From Corythucha ciliata (Eukaryota; Arthropoda; Insecta; Hemiptera; Tingidae), in NCBI GenBank assembly GCA_038030265.1, contig CM075937.1:41830198-41894197 (forward strand): a DNA stretch of 64,000 nt, given 5' to 3'. Below the pieces are notes generated by a model that did no database searches, was not told the DNA's origin, and was given only the letters and a program-made list of their open reading frames with translations. The stretch's first letter is position 1. Each line of letters starts with the position of its first letter. This document shows, in pieces, positions 32,270-44,149 of the stretch. The translations under genes and the position numbers were made by a program.

Positions 32270-32690
32270 CGCACCTTCTTGTGGAAAATTCACGACTAAA
32301 GTAGAGAAAATACACCATCCCCAGTTTCGTTATAGGTCCTTTTAAGCACAATAATGTACTGATCGGCAATTTGCAACTGGCTGCCGTGGGAAAAACTCAG
32401 GAATAAGCTCTAATATTCGTGGCTATAACTGCGAAAAAACGCTGATTCGTGGTCTCACGTCCAACTTCCAAACTAAAATTGAGAAAAAAATCTTCGATTC
32501 GCGGTGTATGACGGTCATTCCACGGCTAAAAGTAGAAATGAACGCAAACGTGTTGTTTTTGGGCCGAACTCGCGGCTAAAATTGAGAATACACCTTACTA
32601 ATTTAAGGCTGTACAAGTAATTAAGGAAAAGTGCTAATTCGCCGCTAAATATGGAAAAATGGATGATCTGCAGCTGAAAATGAGGATCAC
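32270..32690. repeat. Type II minisatellite (reverse)
   Basis: Copies of CGGCTAAAATTGAGAA / TAATTCGCGG-like text, the reverse complement of the 12.4-14.0 kb array. Confidence 0.6.
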
Positions 32691-32699
32691 GCCAATACG

Positions 32700-34090
32700 T
32701 GAAAAAGTCAGGGTGGAGGGGGTGGTCCCCCCGGGGTAGAAGTAAGAAAGTGGTCTTGTTAGCATGATAACTCTCGAAGAAATTAATTTAGCGGAACGAG
32801 ATTTAGGCCAGAAATCAGTAGTCATATGACCTTGGTCGGTATTGCATTTGGGCCCAATCGGTCGTCGTGGAGGGGGGGGGGGTAATATGGCTTAAACTGG
32901 TAAAAAAATCACTACAAATCACCAGTTGATTCTAGAAGCATTATATTCGGTACGACGATTCCATTTTGAAGTAGTCTTTGATTCCCATTAAGTACAGCTT
33001 AAACCCGGCAGCAAACAGTATGAGGGAGGGTCAAACTTCAACGAAACAAATTATGGTCTCAACATTATTACTTCTGGGACGGCTTAGAGTATCCGTATAC
33101 GAAATGAAATGCACTCTTTCCGACCGCCAACTGCCGGAGCAATTTTTTTCTTCTCATTTTAATAAGCTTTTCGGGGTCCTATACGAACGGCGCCATCATC
33201 AGTCGAAACGTTGCAATTTAAATAAGCGTTTTATTTCATTCACGCCCTTTTGTATAGTCGATATAGGACCGAATTTCTTGAGTTCACAATAAACTATTTT
33301 ATTCAGCCCCAATAAAACTTGTATGGGAAGTGCTATAGCGGTGATACTGCACAGGTGGGACAGCCTTGGGTCATGATGCCTCGAGTACTGGGAAAAGGTT
33401 CGTGAAATCTCAAGTTTTCACGGTATCTTAGCCTTCCAATAAAAGGTGATAATGAAGTGAGGAGGAATTTTGTATTTTTATTTTCAGTCCCTTACATGTA
33501 TAAGACTCTTGCGTGACCCTTTTCATTGTTTTTGTGTTGGAGTTACTTTGCTAGCTTCTTCTTACAGAGGTGAGCACAATTTAATTGTTCCTACACTTTT
33601 TTCTGATTAATTTTTTTTCACCTCATCGACACCACACACCACCATAAGAATTCCGCTGTCTATCGAAACGTTTGTTTCCAGTTAACAGTGTTTGTAGGTA
33701 ATAAAAACGATTCCGTGAGAGGGTTTTGACGTCTTCTTTTGTCAAAGGATGAGTGCATGGTACTATCATGCTCGAAAGTAATTATTATCTCGCTTTTATG
33801 TTGCATTACTGACATCGGTTTTCATGCGATAGAGATAGGCCCAAAGTCGTCTCTTCAAATTCTTCCATTAAGGCGCATCAGTATACCCTACAGTGCACCT
33901 TTAGGTCTCATACAAATGGATAATATTGAAGTATATGTGGCGACAGTGGTTTGATGAATAAGAGTCGGGATGAGATACAGAGGATCTAGAAACCGGGCGC
34001 TTTTGTTTCACAGATGCGAAAAATCGAGAATTTTCCCATTTTTACAGAAATTACCACGTGTGGCCCGTCACCGCATAATATAGTTAAACC
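32700..34090. other. Unique non-coding DNA
   Basis: No gene recognised. G/C runs at 32727-32740 and 32870-32882 may be decayed hAT ends. The rest is unremarkable. Confidence 0.35.
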
Positions 34091-34099
34091 CAAAACAGT

Positions 34100-34470
34100 G
34101 TGAAATGTGAAAATACGCTAATTCGTTGCTAAAAGTAGAAAAAAAACGTTATCCGCACCTGGGAGTGAGAAAAAGCGTTTTTTCAGTACTAAAAGTTAGA
34201 ATAACGGCTTTGTGACTGTGATATAATTGTGATGAAGCGCTACAATATGCGGTTATAGAATTGAAAAAAAGTGATAATGCACAGCTGAAATTCAAAAATC
34301 GTCAACTCACAGATTAGCGACCGAAATTGAGGAAAATCGCTAATTGACGGGTGAAAAAAGACTAACGTGAATTCAAGGGTAAAATAGTGAAAAACGTGAA
34401 AATTCGCGGATAAAATTGAGAAAACGGCAAATCATGGTTTCCGGAGGCGTGGCGAAAATTGAGAAAAATA
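34100..34470. repeat. Type II minisatellite (reverse)
   Basis: Repeats of GAAAAAAGCGCTAATTCG and CTAAAATTGAGAAA type at ~30-bp spacing. Confidence 0.6.
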
Positions 34471-34679
34471 CATTAATTTAACTCTTTGTAAAAAGCATAT
34501 TATTATAGTTTATTTGGAGCAGTAATTCTCAACCTGGGGGGCGCGCCCCCTGGGGGGGGGGGCGTGAACTTGTCCCTATGACCTTAAGGTTGAGACCAAC
34601 CATACAAATATAGGAAACTTCAGGAACGTCACATTTTGGCCAAGAAAAGGAAGAAAAAAAGGGAAAGCTTTACTGATGG

Positions 34680-35300
34680 GAGCTCAAATGTGGTTGGAAT
34701 TTGCAGTGGTTGGGTCTTCTTTGTGTTTGGAGATTTTACTGTGGGAAAGCTTTACTGGAGCTCAGCCACAGGCTAGAAATCCTTCCGGAGGGGACGATTC
34801 CTGCAGTCCGCAGCCTGCTAAGGACCGGCGGGGGACTGCCCCCCGGGGGGAATGCCCTTCGTATTGCTGGGATTTCACAAAAACTTGGCTAAAAACGGCC
34901 TCCCTGGGGGGGGGGGGATCCACCTATCAACCCCCCTGGTTATGCCACTGAGCTCAACTGTGGTTGGGGCTTTGCAGTGGTTGGGTCTTCTTTGTGTTTG
35001 GAGCTTTACTGTGGTTTTGACCTAGGCTGTGGTCGGAACTTTGCAGTGGTTGGATCTTTGCTGTGGTTGGAGCTTTGCTGCGGTTGGACCTTTGCAGTGG
35101 TTGGACCTTCGCTGTGGTTGGAGCTTTGCTGTGGTTGGAGCTTTCCTGTGGTTGGACCTTTGAAGTGGTTGGATCTTTGATGTAATTTGACCATTGCTAT
35201 GGTTGTGAGCTTTACTGTGGTTGGACTTTTGCTGTGGTTGAACCTTTGCAGTGGTTGGACCTTTGCAGTGGTTGGACCTTGGCTGTGGCTGGGCCTTCTT
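34680..35300. repeat. GTGGTTGGA(G/C)CTTTG minisatellite
   Basis: Units such as GTGGTTGGAGCTTTGCT and GTGGTTGGACCTTTGCA, 15-17 bp basic period with ~30-bp pairs, best preserved at 34960-35285. ORFs on both strands through it are repeat artefacts. It is confined to the hAT-like element at 34520-35535. Confidence 0.85.
34767..34950. mobile_element. hAT-type MITE nested in the minisatellite
   Basis: It starts CACAGGCTAGAAATCC. Its right end read inward is CAGTGGCATAACCAGGGGGG, a common hAT end. Flanks AGCTCAGC (34759-34766) and AGCTCAAC (34951-34958) match at 7 of 8 positions. It is 184 bp and G/C-rich, with no coding content. Confidence 0.65.
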
Positions 35301-35599
35301 TGTGCTGGAGAAGTGTGACAACTGCGGTCCTCGGTCGTGGAGTTTCTTCGTTGCACTCATGAGTATTCGATACGAGACCGCTGCCTTTATACGTTCTGAA
35401 AAGTGTGCAAATGGCCAAAAACAGATGCGTCCCTTCGTGGTTTGACCAAAATCGAAGCTGAAGATGCAATTCGGGGGAGGCGACAAAATGTTATGGTCCA
35501 AGGGGGGTCTCCAGTTAAAAGGTTGAGAACCACTGATTTAAAGGGTAAGGGGCCTATTAGAGATTTTCACCCGGGCTCCCTGAGATAGGTCCGCTACTG

Positions 35600-36400
35600 C
35601 GTCAGTTTTGCCAATTTTATAGGGTCCAAATGGTTAATTTTGCCGTTTTCGAAGTTAAAAATGGGGAACTTGCAAGATTGCTCGATTTGGAGAAAAGTAA
35701 GCCGGTGAATTGGCACTCGGACAGAAGGATATTAACGGTGGTTGCAGCCCGTTTGGTGCATTTGGTGATTTTTAAATAAGTTTCAAAGTTCTTCAAGAAG
35801 GGATGGATGGTTCGAGGGGAAATGACGTCAGTGGTCACTAGTGAAGCATCTGAGGGAACTAAAACATTGTTTGTTTACAAATAACAAGAAAAATTGTCCC
35901 CCTGAAAATGCTTCTTATCCCCCTCTTCCCCACACCATCCATTTCATTGAATAACCTTTGACGTGTAGCAGCCAGCAGCCGTCGCATTGTTTACAATTTT
36001 ATTTTAATTGTTTTTTCGTTAAAAAATCAGAGAGTTTTAGTTTTTTTGGTTTAAAAAGTCGTATTTTGTCTGTATTCGACAATAGACGTAATCAAATCAA
36101 AATTTTTAAAAAGTCGCTTTAAAAAAATCCCTGATTTGTTTCAATGTTTAATGTGAGCAATATCCCTCTTCAAGAAACACCAGTGCTTGAAAATGTGCAA
36201 GTTCCCCATTGCACGATCGTCCTCATTTTTATTCCACCTGAAGTGAGATCGGCTATTTTTAGAACGGGAATTGCCAATTTGGCTATACCTTTAGGGAACA
36301 AATAGTCAGCTTAATCATTTACAAGATGCGAATCATCAGTTATGGGCACGATTACTATCTGTTTGCCCATTTTTATGGTGGGCGTGGCATTAATAGTGTT
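35600..36400. other. Mixed spacer with sparse type I repeats
   Basis: CAGTTTTGCCAATTTTATAG-like units occur at 35600-35660 and again near 36240-36370. Between them the sequence is unique and no gene is seen. Confidence 0.4.
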
Positions 36401-38025
36401 GTTGGAGCTAAAACTTCGTAGTTTTGCATCATAGCCATTACATTATGCAATACATGTGCTTCGTTTCAATGTATACGCGGGTTCCAACGCCACTTGGCGT
36501 GATATGGAAAAGGCGCTTTTAAATAGCTTTTCGCTCGACTTAAGTCGAAATTCTTGGTAACTTGTTCTATTCCTGATTTAGGGATGTCTTGCCGCTCTCG
36601 CTCGAACACAGTGAGCGGCTAGACGAAAAAAGGTTTGATAGCGACCAAACCTCTCCGCACCGCAATCTTCTATATCATGAAGCTTCCTGCATGTGTGCCT
36701 TCAACTTGTGTCTTTTTTCCCCGCTGTTGATAAAACCGAAAAGAGGAAGCCTGAAAATTGGATGGACGGTTAATTAATTGAATCGTAAATATGTGGATAT
36801 AGTCGACGGCTGTAGAAAAAAAAAAAATCGGTTTACGACGTGACGATAAATAAAGTAAACGGAAAAAGCAGGTGGTGATGCCGGAGAAAAATGAAAGAAA
36901 GATTTGCTGCAGTTTTTGGAGTATTTTCTTCTTACTTTTCTTAACGAGCAATTTGTAATCTTTCAAGGACATTGTCGTTGTAAATTATTTAAAATAAAAT
37001 GCGTTATTGACTGAAACAAAATTAGGAGCTTAAACGAGCGCATCCTTGATACAAACTCACCTGCCGGTTAAAACGCCCGCCGCACGCGGAGGAAATTCGT
37101 GCTTCGTTTCAATGTATACGCGGGCTTCCAAGCACCTTCCCTTTTGTGCAATAATTGAGTGAGAAGCTTTCTTGATATAACTGTTGGGTGAATGAAGGAG
37201 AAGGGCAGGTGTGGATTCCATTAAGGTTTGAGTACAATGAGCGCGCGGAAGTCTCTTTTATCAGGAAGAAATTCAAATTTTTTCTTGTTTGAAATTTATT
37301 TTACTCTTGTATTTAAATTACGGGTTCATTGTTATTTTCCAATACTCGACAAAGAGTGCTTCTTCACAAAGTGAAAGGTGGTCTGAAAGGGACACGAGCC
37401 GCAACTCAAGTGGATGGCCTGCAATGTGACAAGCGTCTTAATTTGCAGCTGAAGCGTTTGTTGTTTTCTGATCGATGTATCTTTTTTGCTTTCTTTGTTT
37501 TCCCAAGCAAGAACATGTTCGGATATGTAATATAATTTTACTCTTTTAGGAGCTGGCACTACCTAGACGACTTAAAATGCTGATAAAATGAGGAGGAAGT
37601 TAAAATAAAAGTTAAAACAGTTTACAGTTGAACAAACTGAACGATTAAGCGGATACTCCCTCCTCCTCCTTCTCCTTCACCTCCTCCTCCTCACCAATAG
37701 TATTCGGAGAGAATCAGGAGAATGCCAAACATGAGCCATGGCGGGAGGGTGTCAGTTTTTTCTTGATGACTTGACGGCAACTGATCTTCATTTGGTTGGT
37801 CACGGCCACTGGTGTTTATAATACCTACGGCTTTGATGAGCTTTTGACACTTCGAATTCGTATGTCAGACATCCCGCTCAAACCAGTATAGAGGCCATAA
37901 TATTCGATCATTTTAATAAAATGACCAGTAATGGATGGATGGAGCACGGCCTTTGGTTTAAGGGTGATTGCCACTATAACCGCACTACCAACCTGAATCC
38001 ACACCCGCCTCACTAACGGGCGACA
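36400..38025. other. Unique non-coding DNA with a 31-bp direct repeat and CTC repeat
   Basis: GTGCTTCGTTTCAATGTATA followed by CGCGGG occurs at 36456 and again at 37099, 643 bp apart in the same orientation. A (CTC)n-like tract lies at 37658-37693. No gene recognised. Confidence 0.5.
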
Positions 38026-38029
38026 GTTT

Positions 38030-38990
38030 TGCAAATTTAAGGGCGCTAATAGCCAGTTTTGCCATGCGCAAAATTTTTTAGAGCGATAAGACATACCAGT
38101 TAAACCATTTTATAGGCGTGACGCGTGCGTGGTTTTTCAACATATACAAGAATCGTCTGTCAGTTCAGCTATTTTTAGGAAGCATAATCAGTTTATCCAG
38201 TTTTGTCATATAATATAGAGCACGAATAGTACGTCAAGCCAAGGCAAGAATATATGGTCAGTTTGGCCATTGTTGCCACGTGAACTGTTGCGATTTTGAC
38301 ACTTCCAGCCATTTTCACCTTCACCTGTTCAGGCATTTTCACGGACACGAATCATACGTTCAACAATTTTTAGGGCTCGTATAAAGTCCTGTTGGCCATT
38401 TATAGAGCGGAAACCCCCAGTTTGACTATTTCTTGCACGCTAATTATAATCAGTTTAGCCAGGCGTGAATCGATAGTTTATGCCACTTCGGAAAAAGCGA
38501 GAGTTGCCAAGTTTGGCCGTTTTTAGGACGCAGATATAGTCCGTCAAGCCGAAAGGTGCAAAGAGGGTCACTATTGACCATTTTTGGCGCGTGAATGGTC
38601 AGTTTGGCCATTTTTGATGATCGAGTGGTCGATCCATTCGCCTTGATCATAATTCAGGCTGCGCTGTAGTTGGCCATTTAGGGAAACAGTTGTTGTGGGT
38701 AATTTCCATTAGAAAGTAGTAGAAGACTGCCGACATGAGCTAGTTCTCAAGTGGCCAACGACAGCGCTGCCCGAATTATGAAATAGGCGCGTAGCCATTT
38801 TCAGGGCGGAAATCGTGGTATTTTCAGGCACGTCGTCATCAGGAATAGTCATTTGAGCTATTTTTAAAGGGCGCGTGAAGTCAGTTTGACTATTTTTAGA
38901 GCGGAAATTATACCAGCTTGACAATTTTCAAGGCTCAAATAGTCATTTCAGCCATTTTCAAGGTACGGATCGATCGTTTTTTGCGTCCCC
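38030..38990. repeat. Type I minisatellite (reverse)
   Basis: GTCAGTTTGGCCATTTTT-type units with about 30-bp spacing, some separated by unique text. Confidence 0.65.
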
Positions 38991-39179
38991 GCGTGTACGT
39001 GGCCCTCCTCTGAGCGACTGGCTGGATCCGCTCCCGACAAATAACAACAAAAAGCAACGGTGGTGGCGGATTTACTGGGTGGGTTTGGGGATGGCCCCCC
39101 CAATAGGAAGATGGCGTCTACTATAATTTGTTGCTAACCTCCAGTTTCGGCGTAATAATTGGGAAGGCGTTCTAATATG

Positions 39180-40620
39180 CTAATCTTGAGGCATGTACGC
39201 GGCAAATCGTTGGGAAAAAACTTTAATATTCGTGCCTGAAGTGGCGAAAAAGCGCTGATTCATAGTAAAAAATAACTAATTTGAGTCTAAAAATTGAGAA
39301 AAACACATGTAATGCGTGTAAAAAACTGCAGCCCACCATCCAACGCCGATAGCAGGCTCAACTATTATTTTTAAAAATGCACATTCGTGGTTTCTCGAGG
39401 CAACAAGGGGACTGAAATTGAGAAAAAGTGCTCTTTTCACAGAAAATCACCTGATTCACGTCTAAAACTGAAAAAATCTGCCAAGTCATACCTGAAATTG
39501 AAGTAAATCGCTTATTCGCAACTAAAATGGAGAAAATGCACTAATTCGCGGCTAAAGTAGAGATATAATCCACCGGGTCATCAAAGTCATAAATACTACG
39601 TGCTAGTTAGCGGCAAAAGTAGAGAAAAAGTGGTGTAATGTGATAGTCAAACTTAGAAGAACGCTAATTCACGGACACAAGTGATAAAACCATAAAACCC
39701 ATTTAATCACGGCTAAAAGTCAGACGGCCCGGCTAATTCCAGCGTAACATTGGTATTCAAACGCTAATTCGTAGTTAAAATAGAGACAAATCGCTTACAA
39801 AAGCGCTTATTAGCAGCTAAAATGGAGAAAAACGCTAATTCATGGATATATTTGTGGTAATGCGCTAATTTGCAGCTAAGATTGAGGATGCGTTGTTTCG
39901 TGGCTGAAATTAAGAATGATCCGCTGCTAAAATTGGGGACATAATTCACCAGCTAAAATGAGAAATAGCGCTAATTCACTACAAAATTTGTAGAAAAGCG
40001 CCAATGTGAAGCTAAAATGGAGAAAAACACTAATTCACGGATTTTGTAAAAATCTTCTGTAATTTGTTGCTGAAATTAAGTAAAAGCGGGGATTCGCGGG
40101 CGAAAGTCAGAGATAATTTGCAGCTAAAATGAAATTAAAAACAAAAACCATTTATTCGCAAACCAATTCGAGAAAATCCGCTTTGTTCGTGGCTACAGTT
40201 GAGGAAACGCTGCAACTTGTGACTAAACTGAAGATAAAAAGGTAATCCGCATGACTAAGAAGTGAAAGAAGGAAGGAACCCGCTATAAAATATGAAAATA
40301 CCTTCGTAAAAACCTACGGCTAAAACTAAAACTGAGACAAACCGCTAATTCCCGTCTTAAAATGTACAGATAATAGTTCAACGACTGCTAAAATCGAAAA
40401 AAAATTCACGGCTAATAGTGGTCAAGAATGCGCCCATTCGCTGCTGAAACGGAGAAAAACGATAAATAGCGGATCAGTTTGAGAGAATACGCTAATTCAC
40501 GGCCAACATTTAAGAAACGCGGTAATTTGCGTGCTAAACTTGATAAATAATTCGCGACTAAAATTGAGAAAAATCATTTTACTATTCCTTAGAGGCATGT
40601 TTGTGTCTGAAACTCAATAT
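39180..40620. repeat. Type II minisatellite (reverse), long block
   Basis: More than 30 imperfect units of GCTAAAATTGAGAAAAACGC plus TAATTCACGG. It is preceded by a hAT-like GGTGGCGGATTTACTGGG with C run (about 39063-39107) and followed at 40657 by CAGTGGCATGCCCAAGGGG, also hAT-like. The two do not form a demonstrable pair. Confidence 0.8.
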
Positions 40621-40939
40621 AAAATTATGAGAAAATGAGATGTATGGTATAGAACCCAGTGGCATGCCCAAGGGGAGAGTTTTGGGGACTACTTCAGTAC
40701 ACCCTATGACCAATAAATAACAAATTAAATGAAAAAATGTTTACAAAATAAATAAACATAAAGAAGTAAAAGACGAAACACAACAGACAGAAAAAAAAAA
40801 AAAAACAAAAAACGTTGGGATTTGTTTCGCTCTAAAAATTCTATATTTAACCCCGCTAAGTAACTATTCACGTCATCAATGGTATTTGTACCACTGACCT
40901 GACGTGGATTCAGGATTTGTTAAAAAGAGGGGCTTGAGA

Positions 40940-42400
40940 AAGTGTGTTCTCCGCTGTGCTAAAAATGGCTTGACAGTTATTTGCTGCCTAAAAATAGCTA
41001 TTCCCATCAAAAAACCCGTTAGGCTGACGATACTTACGCCAAAAAAAGGCAAAACTGACAATTCACGTCTTGGAAATAGCTAAATTTACAAAGTGTGCCC
41101 TAAAAATGGCCAAGATGAATTCACGCGCCCTAAAATTGGCTGGAAAGATCATGATCCCCGCCATGAAAATGGCTAATTAGACCATTCACGTGCCCAATGT
41201 AATCAAACAGACTATTCGCCCCGTGGCTTGACGGACTATTTGCTGTCTAAAAATGACTAAAAGGCTAAACAGATGATTCCTGTTCTGTGAATTGAAAACT
41301 CGACCATTCGCTCACCAAAAATGACCAAAGAGTTATTTGCGTCTTGACTAAGACTTGACCCCAAAAATAGTCAAGCCATCGATTCACGCTCTAAAAGTGC
41401 CCACACTAACTTTAAGAGCCCTAAAAATTGATTAACTGACAATTCGCGCTCTCACAATGCCTGAACAGGTGATTCCTGATCCGTAAATGGCAAAATCGAC
41501 TATTCGTGCATCAAAAATAGCCAAGCTGACTATTCTCGCCTTGGCCTTGGCTAGCGGACGCCCTATAAATGGCAAAACTGACTTGTTGGGCCTTGAAAAA
41601 AGATAAACTGACATTTTGAGCCTTGTAAATACCTAAACAGACAATTCCTGCCCTGAAAATGGCCTAAATGACCATTTACACTTAGAAAACGATGAATTTG
41701 CAATGCCCACTCGAAAAATGGCCAAACAGGCAATTCCCCCTCTAAAACAGATTGAAACTGACCGTTTGGACCCAAAAATCTGCGACAGGCGATTCGTGAC
41801 CTGAAAACGTTTCACGCTTTAGAAATGACCACAAATGACGCAGCTAACGCCGTAAAAATGGTCAAACTGGCTATTCACGCCATAAAACCGGCCAAATGAC
41901 TTATTATGTGGCATAAATAGTTATCCGCGCTTTGAAAAGGCCTAACCAGATGATTCCTGTCCTGAAAATGGCAAAACTGAGCCTTCACGCTTTTAAAATG
42001 TCTAAGTTGACGTTGTGTGCCCTAAAAATAGCAACATAGCTATTCACGCGCCAAAAACGGCATGCCCGTACTGGCTTTTTGCGCTCTGAAAATGGTCAAA
42101 CTGACCATTTACCCCTTACAGAGGCTATACAGATGGTGTTAATGACGATTCGCGCCTTCAAAATGACTATCTGCACCAAAAAGTGGCGAAACATGGCTAT
42201 ATTCACGCCAAGACGATATACTGACCACTGTTGTTTGCGCCCACGCTAATACCATGCTAATCGACCCCCCTCCCCCAAGGTGCAGGATACAGGCACGCTT
42301 CTTGGGAATGGATAAACTGGAATACACTAACGCTATATAAAATTGCTAGACTTGCTAATGACACCCCAAAAATCGCAAAACAGACCATTCACGCCCTGTG
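40940..42400. repeat. Type I minisatellite (forward), long block
   Basis: More than 35 imperfect units of the form CTGACTATTCACGCCCTAAA plus AATGGCCAAA. The unit is ~30-31 bp. Confidence 0.85.
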
Positions 42401-42465
42401 CCGGCCGTAGACATTTTGCGCCCCCCTGGCGAGTCTTTCAGTATGCGCCCCCCCCCCATTAATCT
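42400..42465. mobile_element. hAT-like terminus (partial)
   Basis: CTGTGCCGGCCGTAGACATT then TTGCGCCCCCC, followed by a second C run at 42449-42457. The CAGTGCCGG...GACATTTT...GCGCCC pattern is common at hAT ends. It marks the exact switch between type I and type II minisatellite. No partner found. Confidence 0.35.
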
Positions 42466-42469
42466 CTTC

Positions 42470-43280
42470 AATTAGCAATTTTTATTTATTTTAGCCACAA
42501 ATTAGCGTTTTTCCCTATTTTAGCAGATTTTTCTTCATTTCTACTTTGAATTATAATGTTCACCGCAATCAGTGCTTTGCCTGAATTTTATCCACCAATT
42601 AGCGCTTTTTCCTCATTTTACCATGGATTAGCGAATTTTTTCATTTACAGCCACGAAGTTGCCATAAAAAGCAACAAATTGGAGTTTTCTCCTCTTTAAC
42701 CGCAATTTAGCCGTTCAGTGCTTCTCAATTTCAAGGGTGAATTAGCAGTTTTTCCCTATTTTAGCCGCGAATTAACGACTTTTCTCAATTTTTGTCGTGA
42801 ATTAATGTTTTCCCTGATTTTAGCCGCTGTATTCAGCACTTTGTACCAATTTTATCCGTGAATTAGCATTTTCTTAATTTCAGCAGCTGATTAGAGATTT
42901 TTATCACTTTTAGCCACGAATTAGCGGGGTTTTCAATTGAACTCACGAAGAAGCGAATTGGTGTTTTCAAAATTTTAACGGCGAATTAGCGTTTTTTCTA
43001 TACTTCAGCGCTGTGAATCAAATTTTTGGTCGATTATCGATTTTTCTCCATTTTAACCACGAATTGGTATTTTCGTAATTTTAGCCGCGAAGTATCGTTT
43101 TACCACGTGACGTGAATTGTCTATTTCCTCTAATTTTAGCCGTGATTTAGCGTTTTTTTTTTTCAATTCTATCCGTTAATCAATTATTTTTCTTCATTTC
43201 AGCTGCGAATTAGCCATTTTTATTAATTTTAGCCCCGAATTAGCGTCGTTCTCAATTTTGGTTCTGGAATAAAAACAATT
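42470..43280. repeat. Type II minisatellite (forward)
   Basis: Units AATTAGCGTTTTTCCC(T)ATTTTAGCCGCG at ~30-bp spacing, the reverse orientation of the block at 39180-40620. Confidence 0.8.
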
Positions 43281-43283
43281 AGT

Positions 43284-44064
43284 AATTTTCTTGTTCCATG
43301 CGGCGAAAACGGTTAATACTAATGTCCCACAAGAATCACTATAGCATTGAGGAGGCATTGGTCACGCTTTGAGCTCATTCTTATAACGACTCCTTCAATC
43401 CAGATTGTATGTGTACTTGTATACCCATCAAAATACTTTTTTTTTGTAGTTCCTTTAATTAACATGAAGACAATAGAAAGCCCCTTCCCTTTTCTCACGA
43501 GTTGTATCCTCGCTTCCCACCCACCCTCACACACCACTGCTCTAAAACAAATTAAGCTAATTAATTACGCCATTAGAGACGCCGACTATACGGAATAAAA
43601 GTGCACTTTTTCCAAAGAACACACACATACAAAAAAAAAACCTGTATTTTTTTATCCGTCTTCGCCATCTGTTTTGTCTTGCTGAACAAAATGGCGCACG
43701 GCTTAATTAATGCCTTTATTTTGTTACGGCAATTACACTCACTGCGTCTAAAGGTTGAAAATAATCCTATTTCGAAAAAAAAAAGGAGGAATGGAGAGTT
43801 TCCTCGAGTAAGTTATGTAGAAACACTTCAAAATGTCGCAGTCATAAAGAGTTAAACCGAATGAATTAGATGGCTTGCGGAAAGGCTTAAAAAAATATTT
43901 GAAAATTTGACACTTTTTAAATGGCATTGTTATTTTCAAACAATTTCAATCGCTAAAACTGAAACTGGGGTGCGTGCCTATGAGTTTTGGCAATTTGACG
44001 CGAGCCAGACAGAATTAGCAAAGGCGTAGGGAACCTTAGGGAAGTATACCTGGCCGGCCAGCCG
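43284..44064. other. Unique non-coding DNA
   Basis: Small ORFs (for example 43601-43855, plus strand) show no recognisable family or context. An A run lies at 43631-43640. Confidence 0.35.
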
Positions 44065-44145
44065 CACGGGCGTACAGCCAGCCCGTGATCAAGGGGTGGG
44101 CAGCCAGGGATGGATCCAGCGTAGAGGGGGGGGGGGAGGCATACG
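44065..44145. mobile_element. Family F left terminus and abutting hAT-like end
   Basis: CACGGGCGTACAGCCAGCCC followed by GTGATCAAGGGGTGGG matches the left end of the element at 2963 and the complementary end at 52756. At 44105 a second end-like string CAGGGATGGATCCAGCG plus G run begins, suggesting a nested insertion. Confidence 0.45.
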
Positions 44146-44149
44146 TCTT

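Larger units (their letters stand above)
34520..35535. mobile_element. hAT-like element with its own minisatellite
   Basis: The left end is CAGTAATTCTCAACCTGGGG at 34520. The right end, read from 35535 on the other strand, is CAGTGGTTCTCAACCTTTTA. CAGTGGTTCTCAACC is a classic hAT terminal repeat. Flanks ATTTGGAG (34512-34519) and ATTTAAAG (35536-35543) agree at 6 of 8 positions. Inside is a tandem repeat (next entry) interrupted by a second small element at 34767-34950. No transposase is present. Confidence 0.75.

Noticed and set aside
34977..35501. ORFs of repeated LWLELCCGW or TTAKVQPQQ type peptides
   Set aside because: They are translations of the GTGGTTGGAGCTTTG minisatellite on either strand, not repeat proteins.
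31985..35599. A single hAT element spanning both CAGTAGCG-type ends
   Set aside because: The ends look alike, but the flanking 8-mers (GCCCTAAA and CGTCAGTT) do not match and the flanking minisatellite is in opposite orientation.
39063..40680. hAT element bracketing the type II block
   Set aside because: GGTGGCGGATTTA at the left and CAGTGGCATGCCC at the right point the same way, so they cannot be the two ends of one element.
43601..43855. 84-codon plus-strand ORF with a hydrophobic stretch
   Set aside because: No homology recognised, no start context, and the hydrophobic run comes from T-rich sequence.
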